Source: Bhargavaea massiliensis (GTDB taxonomy: Bacteria; Bacillota; Bacilli; Bacillales_A; Planococcaceae). From it: 64,000 nt of DNA. The notes under the pieces are model-generated. The model did not search any database. It was not told the origin of the DNA and saw nothing but the letters and a program-made list of their open reading frames with translations. The stretch's first letter is position 1; the number at the start of each line of letters is the position of its first letter. Location: assembly GCF_018390575.1 (NCBI RefSeq), contig NZ_JAHBCJ010000007.1:162799-226798 (forward strand), given 5' to 3'. Shown here piece after piece: positions 42,675-51,283 of the stretch. The position numbers and the translations under genes were made by a program.

Positions 42675-43469
42675 TTACAGGTCCGGCATAAATGCTTCTT
42701 CCACCAATTCATCGAGCGTGCCGAACGTGTAGCCCTGCTTTTTGGCATCTCGGATAAAGTCAGGCAGCCCGTCCGAGTTATCGGGGGAAACGGTATGCAT
42801 CAGGATGACTGCACCCGGATGAAGCTGCTTCATCAGCTCATTATAAGCATACTGGCCGCCCAGTTTCCGGTCCCGGTGCCAGTCGACGAACGCCACCGAC
42901 CAGAAGATGTGGCGATAGCCAAGCTTATTGCCTGTCTTTAGAACCTGCTCGTTGAAGATCCCTTCGGGAGGCCGCGCATAGTGTGTTCGCTTCACTCCCG
43001 CGACTTCCCGCAGGCGGTCATCGAACTTTTTCCACTCGGCTTCCATCTCAGACGGGGACATTTGCGCCATATTCGGATGCCCGTATGAATGGTTCCCGAT
43101 CGTGTGTCCGTCCTTGACCATCCGGTTGACGAGGTCGCCCGCGCTCTCCAGGTAATGGCCTGTGAGGAAGAAAGTCGCCGAGATGTTTTCCTCTTCTAGC
43201 GTATCCAGGATCGGCTCAGTATATCCGGCTTCATAGCCGTTGTCGAACGTGAGATAGACGATCTTTTTGTCGGGCGACCCCTTGTAGAGAGCGCCGTTGT
43301 TCTCAAGGAGGGTGTTCATCTCCGCACCCGCATCAGGAGGGATTCCGTCTGTCGCCTTTTTGAAGCCCCAGTGGAATTCGCCCGCTTCTGCCGTGAACGG
43401 GCTCATTACCAGTCCCGCGGCAACGAGCACCGCCGCCAGCCCGAGTCCGGCAAGATGGTTTCTGAACAT
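42675..43469 (-). CDS. pdaA: Delta-lactam-biosynthetic de-N-acetylase (spore cortex)
   Basis: A 264-residue polysaccharide deacetylase with an N-terminal signal sequence (about 1-29, ending TAEA). The NodB domain has VYLTFDNGYEAGYTEPILDT (the PdaA-type TFDNGYEAGYT replaces the usual TFDDGP), GHTIGNHSYGHPNMAQM with metal-binding His, and HYARPPEGIFNEQVL. PdaA removes acetyl groups from muramic acid in the spore cortex so that muramic delta-lactam can form, which allows germination. The RBS (AAAGG) lies within the 3' arm of a terminator hairpin directly before the ATG. Confidence 0.95.
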   Translation of the reverse strand: MFRNHLAGLGLAAVLVAAGLVMSPFTAEAGEFHWGFKKATDGIPPDAGAEMNTLLENNGALYKGSPDKKIVYLTFDNGYEAGYTEPILDTLEEENISATFFLTGHYLESAGDLVNRMVKDGHTIGNHSYGHPNMAQMSPSEMEAEWKKFDDRLREVAGVKRTHYARPPEGIFNEQVLKTGNKLGYRHIFWSVAFVDWHRDRKLGGQYAYNELMKQLHPGAVILMHTVSPDNSDGLPDFIRDAKKQGYTFGTLDELVEEAFMPDL

Positions 43470-43505
43470 AAAAAACGCAACCTTTCATTTTTCGTTAGGT
43501 TGCGC
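43470..43505 (-). terminator. Terminator hairpin covering the pdaA ribosome site
   Basis: On the minus strand CGCAACCT-AACGAAAAATGAA-AGGTTGCG followed by TTTTTT, ending next to the pdaA ATG at 43469. It would stop readthrough from the upstream epimerase-family gene and also hides the pdaA ribosome site. Confidence 0.8.
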
Positions 43506-43518
43506 ATACGGTTCGGGA

Positions 43519-44418
43519 TTATTCGCTTTTTAAAATATCCAGGAGTGCCTCTTCCGCGTCGGGAAACAGAAAACGGAAACCGTGGCTTCCAAGCCTTGAC
43601 GGGGCGACGCATTGGCCTTCAAGGACAAGTGTGCTTTTTTCGCCGAGCACCGCTTTCAGTGCAAATGCCGGGGCCGGCAGGAAGTGGGGCCTGCCGAGCA
43701 CACGTCCCACCGCCTGTCCGAACTCTTTCATTCGGAGCGGGTTCGGCGCAACAGCGTTAACAGGCCCAGCGAGAGATTTGTCTTCGATAGCAAATAGGAT
43801 GGCGCGCGCGGCATCCTGCACATGGATCCAGCTGATCCACTGACGGCCGGAACCGACCGTTCCGCCGGCGTAGAGCCGGTATGGCAATGCGATGAGAGGA
43901 AGGGCGCCTTCTTCTTTGCCGAGAATGACGCCAAACCGCATGAATACGGTCCTCACGCCTTCTCTTCCGGCTTCTGCCGCGCGGTGCTCCCAGGCTTTCA
44001 CAACATCTGCAAGAAAATCGTTGCCGGATGGGCTATCTTCATTATAGATGGCGGTTTCGGACGTCGGGTAAAGGCCGATCGCACTTGCATTTACAAGCAC
44101 GCCAGGCTTTTTTTCCATCTTGCTGATGATCCTGACGACTTCATCCGTCGCCGTAATCCGGCTTGAAAGGATGTCCTGTTTTCTGCGCTCCGTCCACCTG
44201 CCGGCATTGATTGACGTGCCGGCCAGGTTGACAAATGCATCGACTTTTCCGAGTTCCTGTTCGGGGCAGGCACCTTCATTGAGGTAACCGACCTTCCGGA
44301 ACTCACCTGAAGTCTCCTGCCGCCTCGTCAGGACGATGGCCTCATGTCCGTTTTCTTCCAGCAGTCTTGCAAGGACGGAACCGAGAAAACCTGTTCCTCC
44401 AGCGATTGCCACTCTCAT
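43519..44418 (-). CDS. yfhF: TIGR01777 family NAD(P)-binding epimerase-like protein (YfhF)
   Basis: A 299-residue extended SDR. The dinucleotide fold is MRVAIAGGTGFLGSVLARLL; DAFVNLAGTSINAGRWTERR and KPGVLVNASAIGLYP follow, and the C terminus has LVLEGQCVAPSRLGSHGFRF, typical of the SDR39U1/TIGR01777 family. Family members bind NAD(P), but no reaction is established. In B. subtilis yfhF lies next to recX, and here it diverges from recX with a short shared promoter gap. It is followed by pdaA in the same direction. Confidence 0.93.
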   Translation of the reverse strand: MRVAIAGGTGFLGSVLARLLEENGHEAIVLTRRQETSGEFRKVGYLNEGACPEQELGKVDAFVNLAGTSINAGRWTERRKQDILSSRITATDEVVRIISKMEKKPGVLVNASAIGLYPTSETAIYNEDSPSGNDFLADVVKAWEHRAAEAGREGVRTVFMRFGVILGKEEGALPLIALPYRLYAGGTVGSGRQWISWIHVQDAARAILFAIEDKSLAGPVNAVAPNPLRMKEFGQAVGRVLGRPHFLPAPAFALKAVLGEKSTLVLEGQCVAPSRLGSHGFRFLFPDAEEALLDILKSE

Positions 44419-44528
44419 GTCCGCATCCCTCCATTTTCAACCAGTATACCCGTTTTCACGCCCGTGCCGCATGGATGAAGGAATCTCCCCGAACAGGTAT
44501 AATGGAAAAGAAGATGGGGGGTATGGCA

Positions 44529-45347
44529 ATGCCCGAAATCACAAAGATTTCAACGCAGAAAAACAGCGCGGAACGATACAATATCTTCCTTGACGGAAAA
44601 TACTCATTCAGCGCCGATGAACAGGTGCTGATTCAATATGGCCTCGTGAAAGGGAAGGTTCTCGACGACTGGGAGATTGATGAGATCATTTTTGGAGACG
44701 AGATCCGCAAAGCTTATAACAAGGCGCTCCATTTTCTTGGATTCCGCATGCGCAGCGAGCTGGAGGTAAAAGAGAAGCTGTTGGCGTCCGGATTCGGCGA
44801 AGCAGTCGCTCTCGAGGCGATCAGCAAGCTGAAGGAGCAGAAATTCCTGGATGACGACTCGTTTTCCAAAGCGCTTCTCGAGACCCGCAAACGGACCGCC
44901 AAAAAAGGTCCTGGGGCGATCAAGCAGGAACTGGCCAGAAAAGGGATCAGCAAGGAACTCCAGGAAGAGGCCCTCGAATCGTTTCCACGGGACGAGCAGC
45001 TGGAACTGGCGGAAGAGCTGGCAAGGAAAGTGGCCGCGCGCTCTTCCGGAAGAACGCCGCAGCAGATCCGCCAGAAAATACAGGACTCGCTCATGCGAAA
45101 AGGCTATTCCTACGACATCATCAGCACGGCCATCGAGCGAATCGAATCCGAACTCGAGCCGGAAGAAGACGAATGGGACGATCTGACGGAAAAGACAGGC
45201 GAAAAAGCATGGCGCACCTACAGCAGAAAGCACAGCGGCAACGAGCTCCGTCGCCGCGTGCAGCAGGCGATGTACCAAAAAGGGATTCCACCGGAGAGGA
45301 TCAGCCGGTTCATCGAGGCGAAGGAGGAAGAATTGAAAGATGAATGA
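44529..45347 (+). CDS. recX: Recombination regulator RecX
   Basis: ATG at 44529 follows GGGGGGTATGGCA, giving 272 residues; an ATG six bases earlier sits too close to the site. RecX repeats are visible: KALHFLGFRMRSELEVKEKL, then FGEAVALEAISKLKEQKFLD, DDDSFSKALLETRKRTAKKG then PGAIKQELARKGISKELQEE, and a similar C-terminal array ending GIPPERISRFIEAKEEEL. The protein binds and modulates RecA filaments. It is longer than enteric RecX, as is normal for Bacilli. The stop overlaps the YfhH start by eight bases. Confidence 0.95.
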   Translation: MPEITKISTQKNSAERYNIFLDGKYSFSADEQVLIQYGLVKGKVLDDWEIDEIIFGDEIRKAYNKALHFLGFRMRSELEVKEKLLASGFGEAVALEAISKLKEQKFLDDDSFSKALLETRKRTAKKGPGAIKQELARKGISKELQEEALESFPRDEQLELAEELARKVAARSSGRTPQQIRQKIQDSLMRKGYSYDIISTAIERIESELEPEEDEWDDLTEKTGEKAWRTYSRKHSGNELRRRVQQAMYQKGIPPERISRFIEAKEEELKDE

Positions 45348-45669
45348 AAAAAACTATAGCGAGATGACCGAGCACGAACTCAGGCAGGAAATCGCCCGCC
45401 TGAAAGAAAAGGCCCGAAAGGCCGAGCAGCTCGGCATCATCAACGAATTTGCCGTCTATGAGCGAAAGGCGCTGATGGCGCAGGCTTACATGATGGACCC
45501 GAAAGAAATCGTGCCGGGGGAAGTGTACCGGATCCTGGGTGACGAAGGGAACTTTTTTCAGGTGGATTATCTGAAAGGACGTTTTGCCTGGGGCCACCGA
45601 CTCGGCGGCGAGCTGCACACGGAAGCTTTGCCGATTTCGATGCTCCAGAACCTCAAGAAAGGGAAGTGA
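45340..45669 (+). CDS. yfhH: YfhH family protein (DUF1811)
   Basis: A 109-residue protein starting inside the recX 3' end. The N-terminal YSEMTEHELRQEIARLKEKA then EFAVYERKALMAQAYMMDPK form a helical part; the C-terminal half (PGEVYRILGDEGNFFQVDYL then KGRFAWGHRLGG) is a small SH3-like beta domain. Together they match YfhH/DUF1811. Its function is unknown. The overlap with recX and the next gene start four bases on show a single operon, recX-yfhH-yfhJ. Confidence 0.9.
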   Translation: MNEKNYSEMTEHELRQEIARLKEKARKAEQLGIINEFAVYERKALMAQAYMMDPKEIVPGEVYRILGDEGNFFQVDYLKGRFAWGHRLGGELHTEALPISMLQNLKKGK

Positions 45670-45673
45670 TCGG

Positions 45674-45943
45674 ATGTCACCGGATCTGATCGAACAACTG
45701 GCCGTCCGCCTGATGGAGGGAAACGAACAGCTGTCCGCCCACAAGGCGAGGAACTGGATCGAGCTCATGGCATCAGATATCGAGTCCTCCTATGCCAAGG
45801 CCGGATACGGAATGATGGACGAGGAACAGGTGACCCAGATGATTCTTCGTTGGATTGATGCCTACGGGAGCCGTCTTGATGAATTTGTCGCCTCGAACCC
45901 GAGGATCAGGGAACTGCTCGGTGAAGACGGCCCGCTTCACTGA
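45674..45943 (+). CDS. yfhJ: YfhJ (WVELL-type) family protein
   Basis: An 89-residue helical protein with ATG at 45674, four bases past the YfhH stop. The hallmark reads ARNWIELMASDIESSYAKAG in place of the WVELL of B. subtilis YfhJ. The rest, MMDEEQVTQMILRWIDAYGS then FVASNPRIRELLGEDGPLH, also fits the family. Function unknown. It ends the recX operon; a terminator follows. Confidence 0.88.
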   Translation: MSPDLIEQLAVRLMEGNEQLSAHKARNWIELMASDIESSYAKAGYGMMDEEQVTQMILRWIDAYGSRLDEFVASNPRIRELLGEDGPLH

Positions 45944-45957
45944 ATCCATGAACGAAA

Positions 45958-45988
45958 AAACCGCCTGGCCATCCCGGCCCGGCGGTTT
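45958..45988. terminator. Bidirectional terminator
   Basis: AAACCGCC and GGCGGTTT with GGCC/GGCC nested; A- and T-runs lie on both sides, between YfhJ and YfhP. Confidence 0.8.
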
Positions 45989-45994
45989 CCGTGT

Positions 45995-46981
45995 TCAGCC
46001 CTCTTCGTGTGCAAAGCTCAGTTTCTTCCTTAATTTATCCTCGCTGAAGATCCAGCCGGTGAACGAATTGCGAATCTCCATTTCGTCATCGATATGGGCA
46101 ACTGCGACAAACGGATAATATTCTTTGCTGCGATAGCGCAAGTCAATCAGCCGCACTTCGCAGACCGTCCCGAGATCAGTGATCTCCCAGCGGTAAATCG
46201 GGGAGAACGCGATAAACGCCCGGAAATTCGGGTCTTTGAAAGCGGTCCTGACGAGTTCGTTGTCAGGAATCGGCCGACGCGGGAATTTGTCGAGGATTGT
46301 GATGGAACGGCCATACGCGCGGCCCACGTAATGATGGGTATCGGAGCAGGCCGCAATCCGCCACTGGTAAAACCGCATCGTCGGGGCGATGATGATATCG
46401 CCCGCGTCCGGGATCGTATTCCGGACGGCGCGGCGGACGGCTGCCTGGACGGAAAACCTGACGACATAGTAAAGTGCCAGCAATGCGTACAGCATCAGCA
46501 TCGTCAAGACAGGGTCCGCTCCGAAAAACCATGCGGCAAGCGCCACGATATGTGCAAAGAAAATGACCGGATCGAAGGTGTTGATGACACCGAGTGCCAC
46601 CCACCGATTGGAAAAAGGCCGGAGAGCCTGCGTCCCGTATGAGTTGAAAATATCCACGAACACATGGAGAAAGACCGCAAGCTGTGTCCAAAGCCAGAGA
46701 TGGAGAAGATCCGCCTCAGGCAGGATCAGAGCGAGGGGGAGCGAGATGATGAGCGGCCAGGCGAGCACCATCGGGATCGAATGGGTGAATCCCCGGTGGT
46801 TCCGGATATAGACCGCATTGTTCCTGAGCTTCAGGACCGTGTCCACGTCCGGCGCTTGTGAGCCGAGCATGAGCCCTGCATAAACGGCGGTCGCCGTCGG
46901 CACATGTTCCGCCACAAGAGGGTCGGCCTGTGCCAGACCGCAAAGCGCAAGCCCCATAACGATATGGGTTCCTGTGTCCAT
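45995..46981 (-). CDS. yfhP: Membrane-bound metal-dependent hydrolase YfhP
   Basis: ATG at 46981 follows GGGGGAAGCCGCGG, giving 328 residues. The DUF457/YdjM-type core is near the N terminus: MDTGTHIVMGLALCGLAQAD, QAPDVDTVLKLRNNAVYIRN then HRGFTHSIPMVLAWPLI, with His and Asp residues as metal ligands, and VFLHVFVDIFNSYGTQAL. Four to five membrane segments span about 30-200; a soluble domain (about 215-328) follows. The enzyme activity is predicted, not shown. It diverges from mutY as in B. subtilis, where it lies in the same order. Confidence 0.92.
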   Translation of the reverse strand: MDTGTHIVMGLALCGLAQADPLVAEHVPTATAVYAGLMLGSQAPDVDTVLKLRNNAVYIRNHRGFTHSIPMVLAWPLIISLPLALILPEADLLHLWLWTQLAVFLHVFVDIFNSYGTQALRPFSNRWVALGVINTFDPVIFFAHIVALAAWFFGADPVLTMLMLYALLALYYVVRFSVQAAVRRAVRNTIPDAGDIIIAPTMRFYQWRIAACSDTHHYVGRAYGRSITILDKFPRRPIPDNELVRTAFKDPNFRAFIAFSPIYRWEITDLGTVCEVRLIDLRYRSKEYYPFVAVAHIDDEMEIRNSFTGWIFSEDKLRKKLSFAHEEG

Positions 46982-47094
46982 CCGCGGCTTCCCCCTTTCC
47001 GTCCGGGCGCCTTTTTGGCATCCGGAATCTACACAATAATATACCCTTGAATGTTTCAGCGTAATCGTAGCATACCACGAACAGGAGGCAACAC

Positions 47095-48147
47095 GTGAAG
47101 CCGTTGAATTGGAAAGAAGATTTTCGGGACGCACTGACCGGATGGTACCGTGAAGAAAAGCGGGACCTGCCATGGCGGCGCACCCAGAACCCGTACCATA
47201 TCTGGATTTCGGAAGTGATGCTCCAGCAGACACGGGTCGATACGGTTATCCCTTATTATGCCCGGTTTACCGAGCGCTTTTCCGATATGAAGGAACTTGC
47301 CTACGCACCGGAAGAAGAACTGATGAAAATGTGGGAAGGGCTAGGCTATTATTCACGGGCCCGCAATCTGCAGTCGGCCGTCAGGGAGGCCTACGAGACT
47401 TACGGAGAAGTGCCGGCCGATCCTGAAAAGTTCGGAAAGCTGAAGGGCGTCGGGCCTTACACAGAGGGCGCGGTCATGAGTATCGCCTACGGCATCCCGG
47501 CGCCTGCTGTGGACGGAAACGTCATGCGTGTTTTATCCCGTGTCTTATTGATTGATGAAGACATCGCAAAGCCAAAAACCCGCCGCCTTTTCGAAGAGGC
47601 CGTCATGGAGCTGATCGACACAGTTGATCCGTCTTCGTTTAATCAGGGACTGATGGAGCTTGGAGCCGTCGTTTGCACGCCGAGACGGCCAAAGTGCCTG
47701 CTCTGCCCGGTGAGGGAATATTGTGGCGCTTATCATGAAGGCAGGGAAGAGGAGCTGCCGGTGAAATCGAAAAAGAAAAAGCAACAGTCGTTCCCGCATA
47801 CCGTCATCGCCGTATGTGACGGAGAAGGCCGCTGGCTTATGGAACAGCGGCCCGAAGAAGGGCTTCTGGCAGGCATGTGGCAGTTCCCCACGTCAGAAAC
47901 GGCCGATCCTGACGAGGCTGCCCGGATTATTTCAGATCGCCATGGCCTGTCGGTCGGCCCTCTTGAAGAAGTAGTCCGCTTCCGGCATGTGTTCACCCAC
48001 CGGATCTGGGAAGTTACCGCATACATTGCATCCGTTCCGGACGGAGGAACACCTGGCGGGCGCAGCGGATGGTTCCGCCCGGAACAACTGGACACCCTTA
48101 CGTTGCCCAATCCGACGAAAAAAGTGCGGGCAGCGCTCGGTATATAG
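47095..48147 (+). CDS. mutY: A/G-specific adenine glycosylase
   Basis: The GTG start follows AGGAGGCAACAC, giving 350 residues. The helix-hairpin-helix/GPD region is LKGVGPYTEGAVMSIAYGIP then PAPAVDGNVMRVLSR with the catalytic Asp. The 4Fe-4S cysteines are in VVCTPRRPKCLLCPVREYC (C-x6-C-x2-C-x5-C). N-terminal PWRRTQNPYHIWISEVMLQQ carries the active-site Glu. A C-terminal NUDIX-like domain (about 230-350) recognises 8-oxoG. It removes adenine mispaired with 8-oxoguanine. Confidence 0.97.
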   Translation: MKPLNWKEDFRDALTGWYREEKRDLPWRRTQNPYHIWISEVMLQQTRVDTVIPYYARFTERFSDMKELAYAPEEELMKMWEGLGYYSRARNLQSAVREAYETYGEVPADPEKFGKLKGVGPYTEGAVMSIAYGIPAPAVDGNVMRVLSRVLLIDEDIAKPKTRRLFEEAVMELIDTVDPSSFNQGLMELGAVVCTPRRPKCLLCPVREYCGAYHEGREEELPVKSKKKKQQSFPHTVIAVCDGEGRWLMEQRPEEGLLAGMWQFPTSETADPDEAARIISDRHGLSVGPLEEVVRFRHVFTHRIWEVTAYIASVPDGGTPGGRSGWFRPEQLDTLTLPNPTKKVRAALGI

Positions 48148-48246
48148 GCACTCAGGCCGTAAACTGCCGGCTGGGAACAATATACTTTTTGAAAAAGGCT
48201 CTTTACTGGCGGATTGTCCACATTAAAAAATGAAAAATAATCCAGA

Positions 48247-48277
48247 TGAATATTCCACTCGTCTCCGAGCCATCTTA
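48247..48277 (+). promoter_or_regulatory. Possible sigma-G promoter of the SASP gene
   Basis: TGAATA (48247-48252), an 18-base spacer, then CATCTTA (48271-48277); compare sigma-G -10 CATWHTA. The match is moderate but fits forespore expression of sspE-like genes. Confidence 0.45.
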
Positions 48278-48300
48278 ATGAGCACGGAGGTGAGAAATCC

Positions 48301-48555
48301 ATGACGAAGAACAACGACAGGCAGCGTAACCAGCAGGATGAGCGCAACCAACGCAACAACCAGCGCAACAACCAGCAGCAGCCTCAGCGCGAAGAATTTG
48401 GCTCGGAGACGGACATCCAGCAAGTTCGCAAACAGATCCGTAACGAAGAGTTCGGTTCTGAAACGGACGTGCAGCAGGTTCGTCGCCAAAACCAGCAGTC
48501 TGAAGCCAAAAAGCAACAGAACTCTGGTCGCGCGAACAATCGCTTCAACAAATAA
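48301..48555 (+). CDS. sspE: Gamma-type small acid-soluble spore protein
   Basis: An 84-residue protein rich in Asn, Gln and Arg. Two copies of the gamma-SASP unit, REEFGSETDIQQVRKQ and NEEFGSETDVQQVRRQ, are separated by few residues; the GPR protease cuts within the EFGSET stretch. Gamma-type SASP are amino-acid stores of the spore core and are degraded on germination. GGAGGTGAGAAATCC precedes the ATG, and a candidate sigma-G promoter lies upstream. It sits between mutY and ygaC as in B. subtilis, which confirms a spore former. Confidence 0.95.
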   Translation: MTKNNDRQRNQQDERNQRNNQRNNQQQPQREEFGSETDIQQVRKQIRNEEFGSETDVQQVRRQNQQSEAKKQQNSGRANNRFNK

Positions 48556-48576
48556 CGGAATGGATGGAAACCACCG

Positions 48577-48610
48577 GCCGGCGGGGCAATAAGCCCTGCC
48601 GGCTCTTTTT
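48577..48610 (+). terminator. Intrinsic terminator
   Basis: GCCGGCGGGGC-AATAA-GCCCTGCCGGC followed by TCTTTTT; ends the SASP gene. Confidence 0.9.
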
Positions 48611-48692
48611 GATTTCGCTTTCATGGGTTCATTGTTATAATAGGTAGATACAAAAACATTCCGAGCAGCCGTCAGACAAAGGTGGGTTGATT

Positions 48693-49238
48693 ATGGCAAA
48701 CCCGAAAGAAGGGGAAACGATCCAGATACACAGCTACAAGCACGATGGGAAAATCCATCGGGTCTGGCAGGAAACGACGGTGCTGAAAGGAACGCGCAAT
48801 GTAGTGATCGGAGCAAACGAGCGGACGCTGGTCATCGAATCCGACGGACGCACATGGCTGACGAGGGAACCGTCGATCGTCTATTTCCATGCACAGCACT
48901 GGTTCAATATCATCTGCATGCTGAGGGACGACGGCGTCTATTACTACTGCAACATGAGTTCTCCATTCGTCTTCGACAACAACACGGTCAAGTATATCGA
49001 CTACGACCTGGATGTGAAGGTATTCCCGGACATGTCGTACAACATCCTGGATGAAGATGAATATGAAGACCATAAGGCGAAGATGAAGTATCCCGACGTC
49101 ATCGATAAGATCCTGAAGCGCAACGTCGATAAGCTGATCGGATGGATCAAGCAGCGGCGCGGACCGTTCGCACCGGACTTTATCGACGTCTGGACATCCC
49201 GTTATGAATTCCAGAAACAGTTCCAGACACGGAAATGA
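48693..49238 (+). CDS. Nucleoside tri-/diphosphate phosphatase, DUF402 (YgaC)
   Basis: ATG at 48693 follows AAAGGTGGGTTGATT, giving 181 residues. The DUF402 signature is [20 protein letters not shown], then [20 protein letters not shown] and [20 protein letters not shown], with Asp and Glu residues placed to hold the metal. The family (UPF0374, ntdP) hydrolyses nucleoside di- and triphosphates in S. aureus relatives. It lies between the SASP gene and the ABC transporter gene as ygaC does in B. subtilis. Confidence 0.95.
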   Translation: MANPKEGETIQIHSYKHDGKIHRVWQETTVLKGTRNVVIGANERTLVIESDGRTWLTREPSIVYFHAQHWFNIICMLRDDGVYYYCNMSSPFVFDNNTVKYIDYDLDVKVFPDMSYNILDEDEYEDHKAKMKYPDVIDKILKRNVDKLIGWIKQRRGPFAPDFIDVWTSRYEFQKQFQTRK

Positions 49239-49267
49239 CAGCCTGCCCCCAACCGGGCGGGCTGTTC
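49238..49267 (+). terminator. Probable intrinsic terminator
   Basis: ACAGCC-GCCC pairs with GGGC-GGCTGT around CCAACC, with a short T-rich end; after the DUF402 gene. Confidence 0.65.
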
Positions 49268-49305
49268 CGTTGTCTTCTTTGAAAGGATGATGCAGCATCG
49301 GCAGC

Positions 49306-51054
49306 ATGAAACGGTACATGGCGTTCGTCAAGCCGTACACCTGGATGATCATTTTCACGTTACTCATCGGGATCTTGAAGTTTGCAATCCCGCTTTTTAT
49401 CCCTTACCTCATCAAACTCGTCATTGACAACATCATCATCGCGGATACGCTGAGCGCAGCGGAAAAGCGGGAACAGCTTCTCTGGTGGCTCGGCGGCACG
49501 ATGCTGCTGTTTTTCCTGATCCGTCCGCCGGTCGAGTATTTCCGGCAGTACTACGCCCAGTACACATCGAACAAAATTCTTTTTGATATCCGGAGCCAGA
49601 TTTACGAACATCTGCAAAAATTAAGCCTCAAGTATTATTCCAATACCCGGGCGGGAGAGGTCATCTCCCGGGTCATCAACGACGTCGAGCAGACCAAGAA
49701 CTTTGTCATGATCGGACTCATGAACGTCTGGCTCGATCTTGCCACGATCCTGATCGCTGTCGGCATCATGCTGACAATGGATGTGAAGCTGACACTCGTA
49801 ACGCTTCTCGCATTCCCGTTCTACGCTTGGAGCGTCAAGCACTTTTTTGGCAGACTGCGTGAACTGACACGGGTGCGTTCCCAGGCGCTTGCGAATGTGC
49901 AGAGTTATCTTCACGAACGGGTGTCCGGGATGAGTGTCATCAAAAGCTTTTCCCTTGAAAAGCGGGAAAAGGGGCTGTTCGATGAGACGAACGGCGAATT
50001 CCTGGATGCCGCGATCGACCATACAAAGTGGAATGCCAAGGCGTTCGCAGTCGTCAACACGATTACCGATGTTGCGCCGCTTCTCGTCATCGCCTATGCG
50101 GGATGGCATGTGATCGGCGGGGATCTCACGATTGGGACGATGGTCGCGTTTATCGCCTACATCGACCGTCTGTACAGTCCGCTCCGGCGGCTCGTCAACT
50201 CGTCCACGACACTTACCCAGTCAGTCGCGTCGATGGACCGGGTGTTCGAACTCATGGATGAGAACTATGACATCACCGACAAACCGGGAGCATCCATCAT
50301 GCCGGAAGCCAAGGGCAAAGTGGAATTCGACAATGTCCGCTTCCGGTATGAAGAAGAGGACGGAGATGTGCTTAAGGGCATCAACCTCACCGTCCGTCCG
50401 GGTGAAACGGTCGCATTCGTCGGCATGAGCGGGGGCGGAAAGTCGACGATCATCAGCCTGATTCCGCGGTTTTATGATGTTACCGGCGGAGCGGTCCGGA
50501 TCGACGGCCATGATATCCGCGATGTGACCGTCCGGTCGCTCCGTAAAAATATCGGGATTGTCCTGCAGGATAACCTGCTGTTCAGCTCGTCGGTCAAATC
50601 AAACATTCTGATGGGCAAGCCGGATGCCACCGATGAAGAAGTGATCGGGGCAGCGAAAGCCGCAAACGCGCACGACTTTATCATGGGCCTCCCGGAAGGC
50701 TATGACACGGAAGTCGGGGAGCGAGGCGTCAAGCTTTCAGGCGGGCAAAAACAGCGCATCGCGATCGCCCGCGTGTTCCTGAAAAATCCATCGATCCTGA
50801 TCCTCGATGAAGCAACATCCGCGCTCGACCTTGAGAGCGAAGCACTCATCCAGGACTCGCTGGAACGGCTCGCGCATGACCGGACGACGATTATCGTGGC
50901 CCACCGCCTTTCCACGATCACCCATGCCGACAACATTTTCGTCATCGACCACGGCGAACTCAAGGAAAGCGGCACACATGCCGAACTGCTGGAGCGTGGA
51001 GGCATCTATCACGACCTGTTCCAGGTCCAGGAACTTGGTGTGCCGGAACAATAA
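49306..51054 (+). CDS. ygaD: ABC transporter, fused permease and ATPase (YgaD)
   Basis: A 582-residue half-transporter. Six membrane segments (about 15-300) include an EYFRQYYAQYTSNKILFDIR type coupling helix. The nucleotide-binding domain (about 335-575) has the Walker A GMSGGGKSTIISLI, the Q-loop IGIVLQDNLLFS, the signature LSGGQKQRIAIARVF, Walker B ILILDEATSALD and the H-loop IVAHRLSTI. It belongs to the MsbA/LmrA-like exporters (lipid, drug or peptide) and acts as a dimer. The Walker A loop reads GGGGK-like (SGGGKS). Substrate unknown. Synteny with ygaC identifies it as YgaD. Confidence 0.93.
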   Translation: MKRYMAFVKPYTWMIIFTLLIGILKFAIPLFIPYLIKLVIDNIIIADTLSAAEKREQLLWWLGGTMLLFFLIRPPVEYFRQYYAQYTSNKILFDIRSQIYEHLQKLSLKYYSNTRAGEVISRVINDVEQTKNFVMIGLMNVWLDLATILIAVGIMLTMDVKLTLVTLLAFPFYAWSVKHFFGRLRELTRVRSQALANVQSYLHERVSGMSVIKSFSLEKREKGLFDETNGEFLDAAIDHTKWNAKAFAVVNTITDVAPLLVIAYAGWHVIGGDLTIGTMVAFIAYIDRLYSPLRRLVNSSTTLTQSVASMDRVFELMDENYDITDKPGASIMPEAKGKVEFDNVRFRYEEEDGDVLKGINLTVRPGETVAFVGMSGGGKSTIISLIPRFYDVTGGAVRIDGHDIRDVTVRSLRKNIGIVLQDNLLFSSSVKSNILMGKPDATDEEVIGAAKAANAHDFIMGLPEGYDTEVGERGVKLSGGQKQRIAIARVFLKNPSILILDEATSALDLESEALIQDSLERLAHDRTTIIVAHRLSTITHADNIFVIDHGELKESGTHAELLERGGIYHDLFQVQELGVPEQ

Positions 51055-51084
51055 TCCCGTCTTGGTTTGTATCCGTGTTATTCG

Positions 51085-51117
51085 ATCCCGTTTCTCACAT
51101 GAGAAGCGGGATTTTTG
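51085..51117 (+). terminator. Intrinsic terminator
   Basis: ATCCCGTTTCTC-ACAT-GAGAAGCGGGATTTTTG (one G:T pair); ends the ygaD transcript. Confidence 0.9.
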
Positions 51118-51168
51118 TCGTTTCGGGACTTTTTCTCCATGTTAGAGGTATGACTTTCAAAGAAAGTC

Positions 51169-51196
51169 TTGAATCTCACGGATAGATTTGTATAAT
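51169..51196 (+). promoter_or_regulatory. Promoter of the App-like peptide transport operon
   Basis: TTGAAT (51169-51174), a 16-base spacer, TATAAT (51191-51196), 88 bases before the first start codon. Confidence 0.7.
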
Positions 51197-51283
51197 AAGA
51201 TAACGCAGAATCATCTGAAAAATGTAAGCGCATGCAATTCATATGGCAATCAACCTGCAGAGAGACAAAGGGGGGAGACGGCA

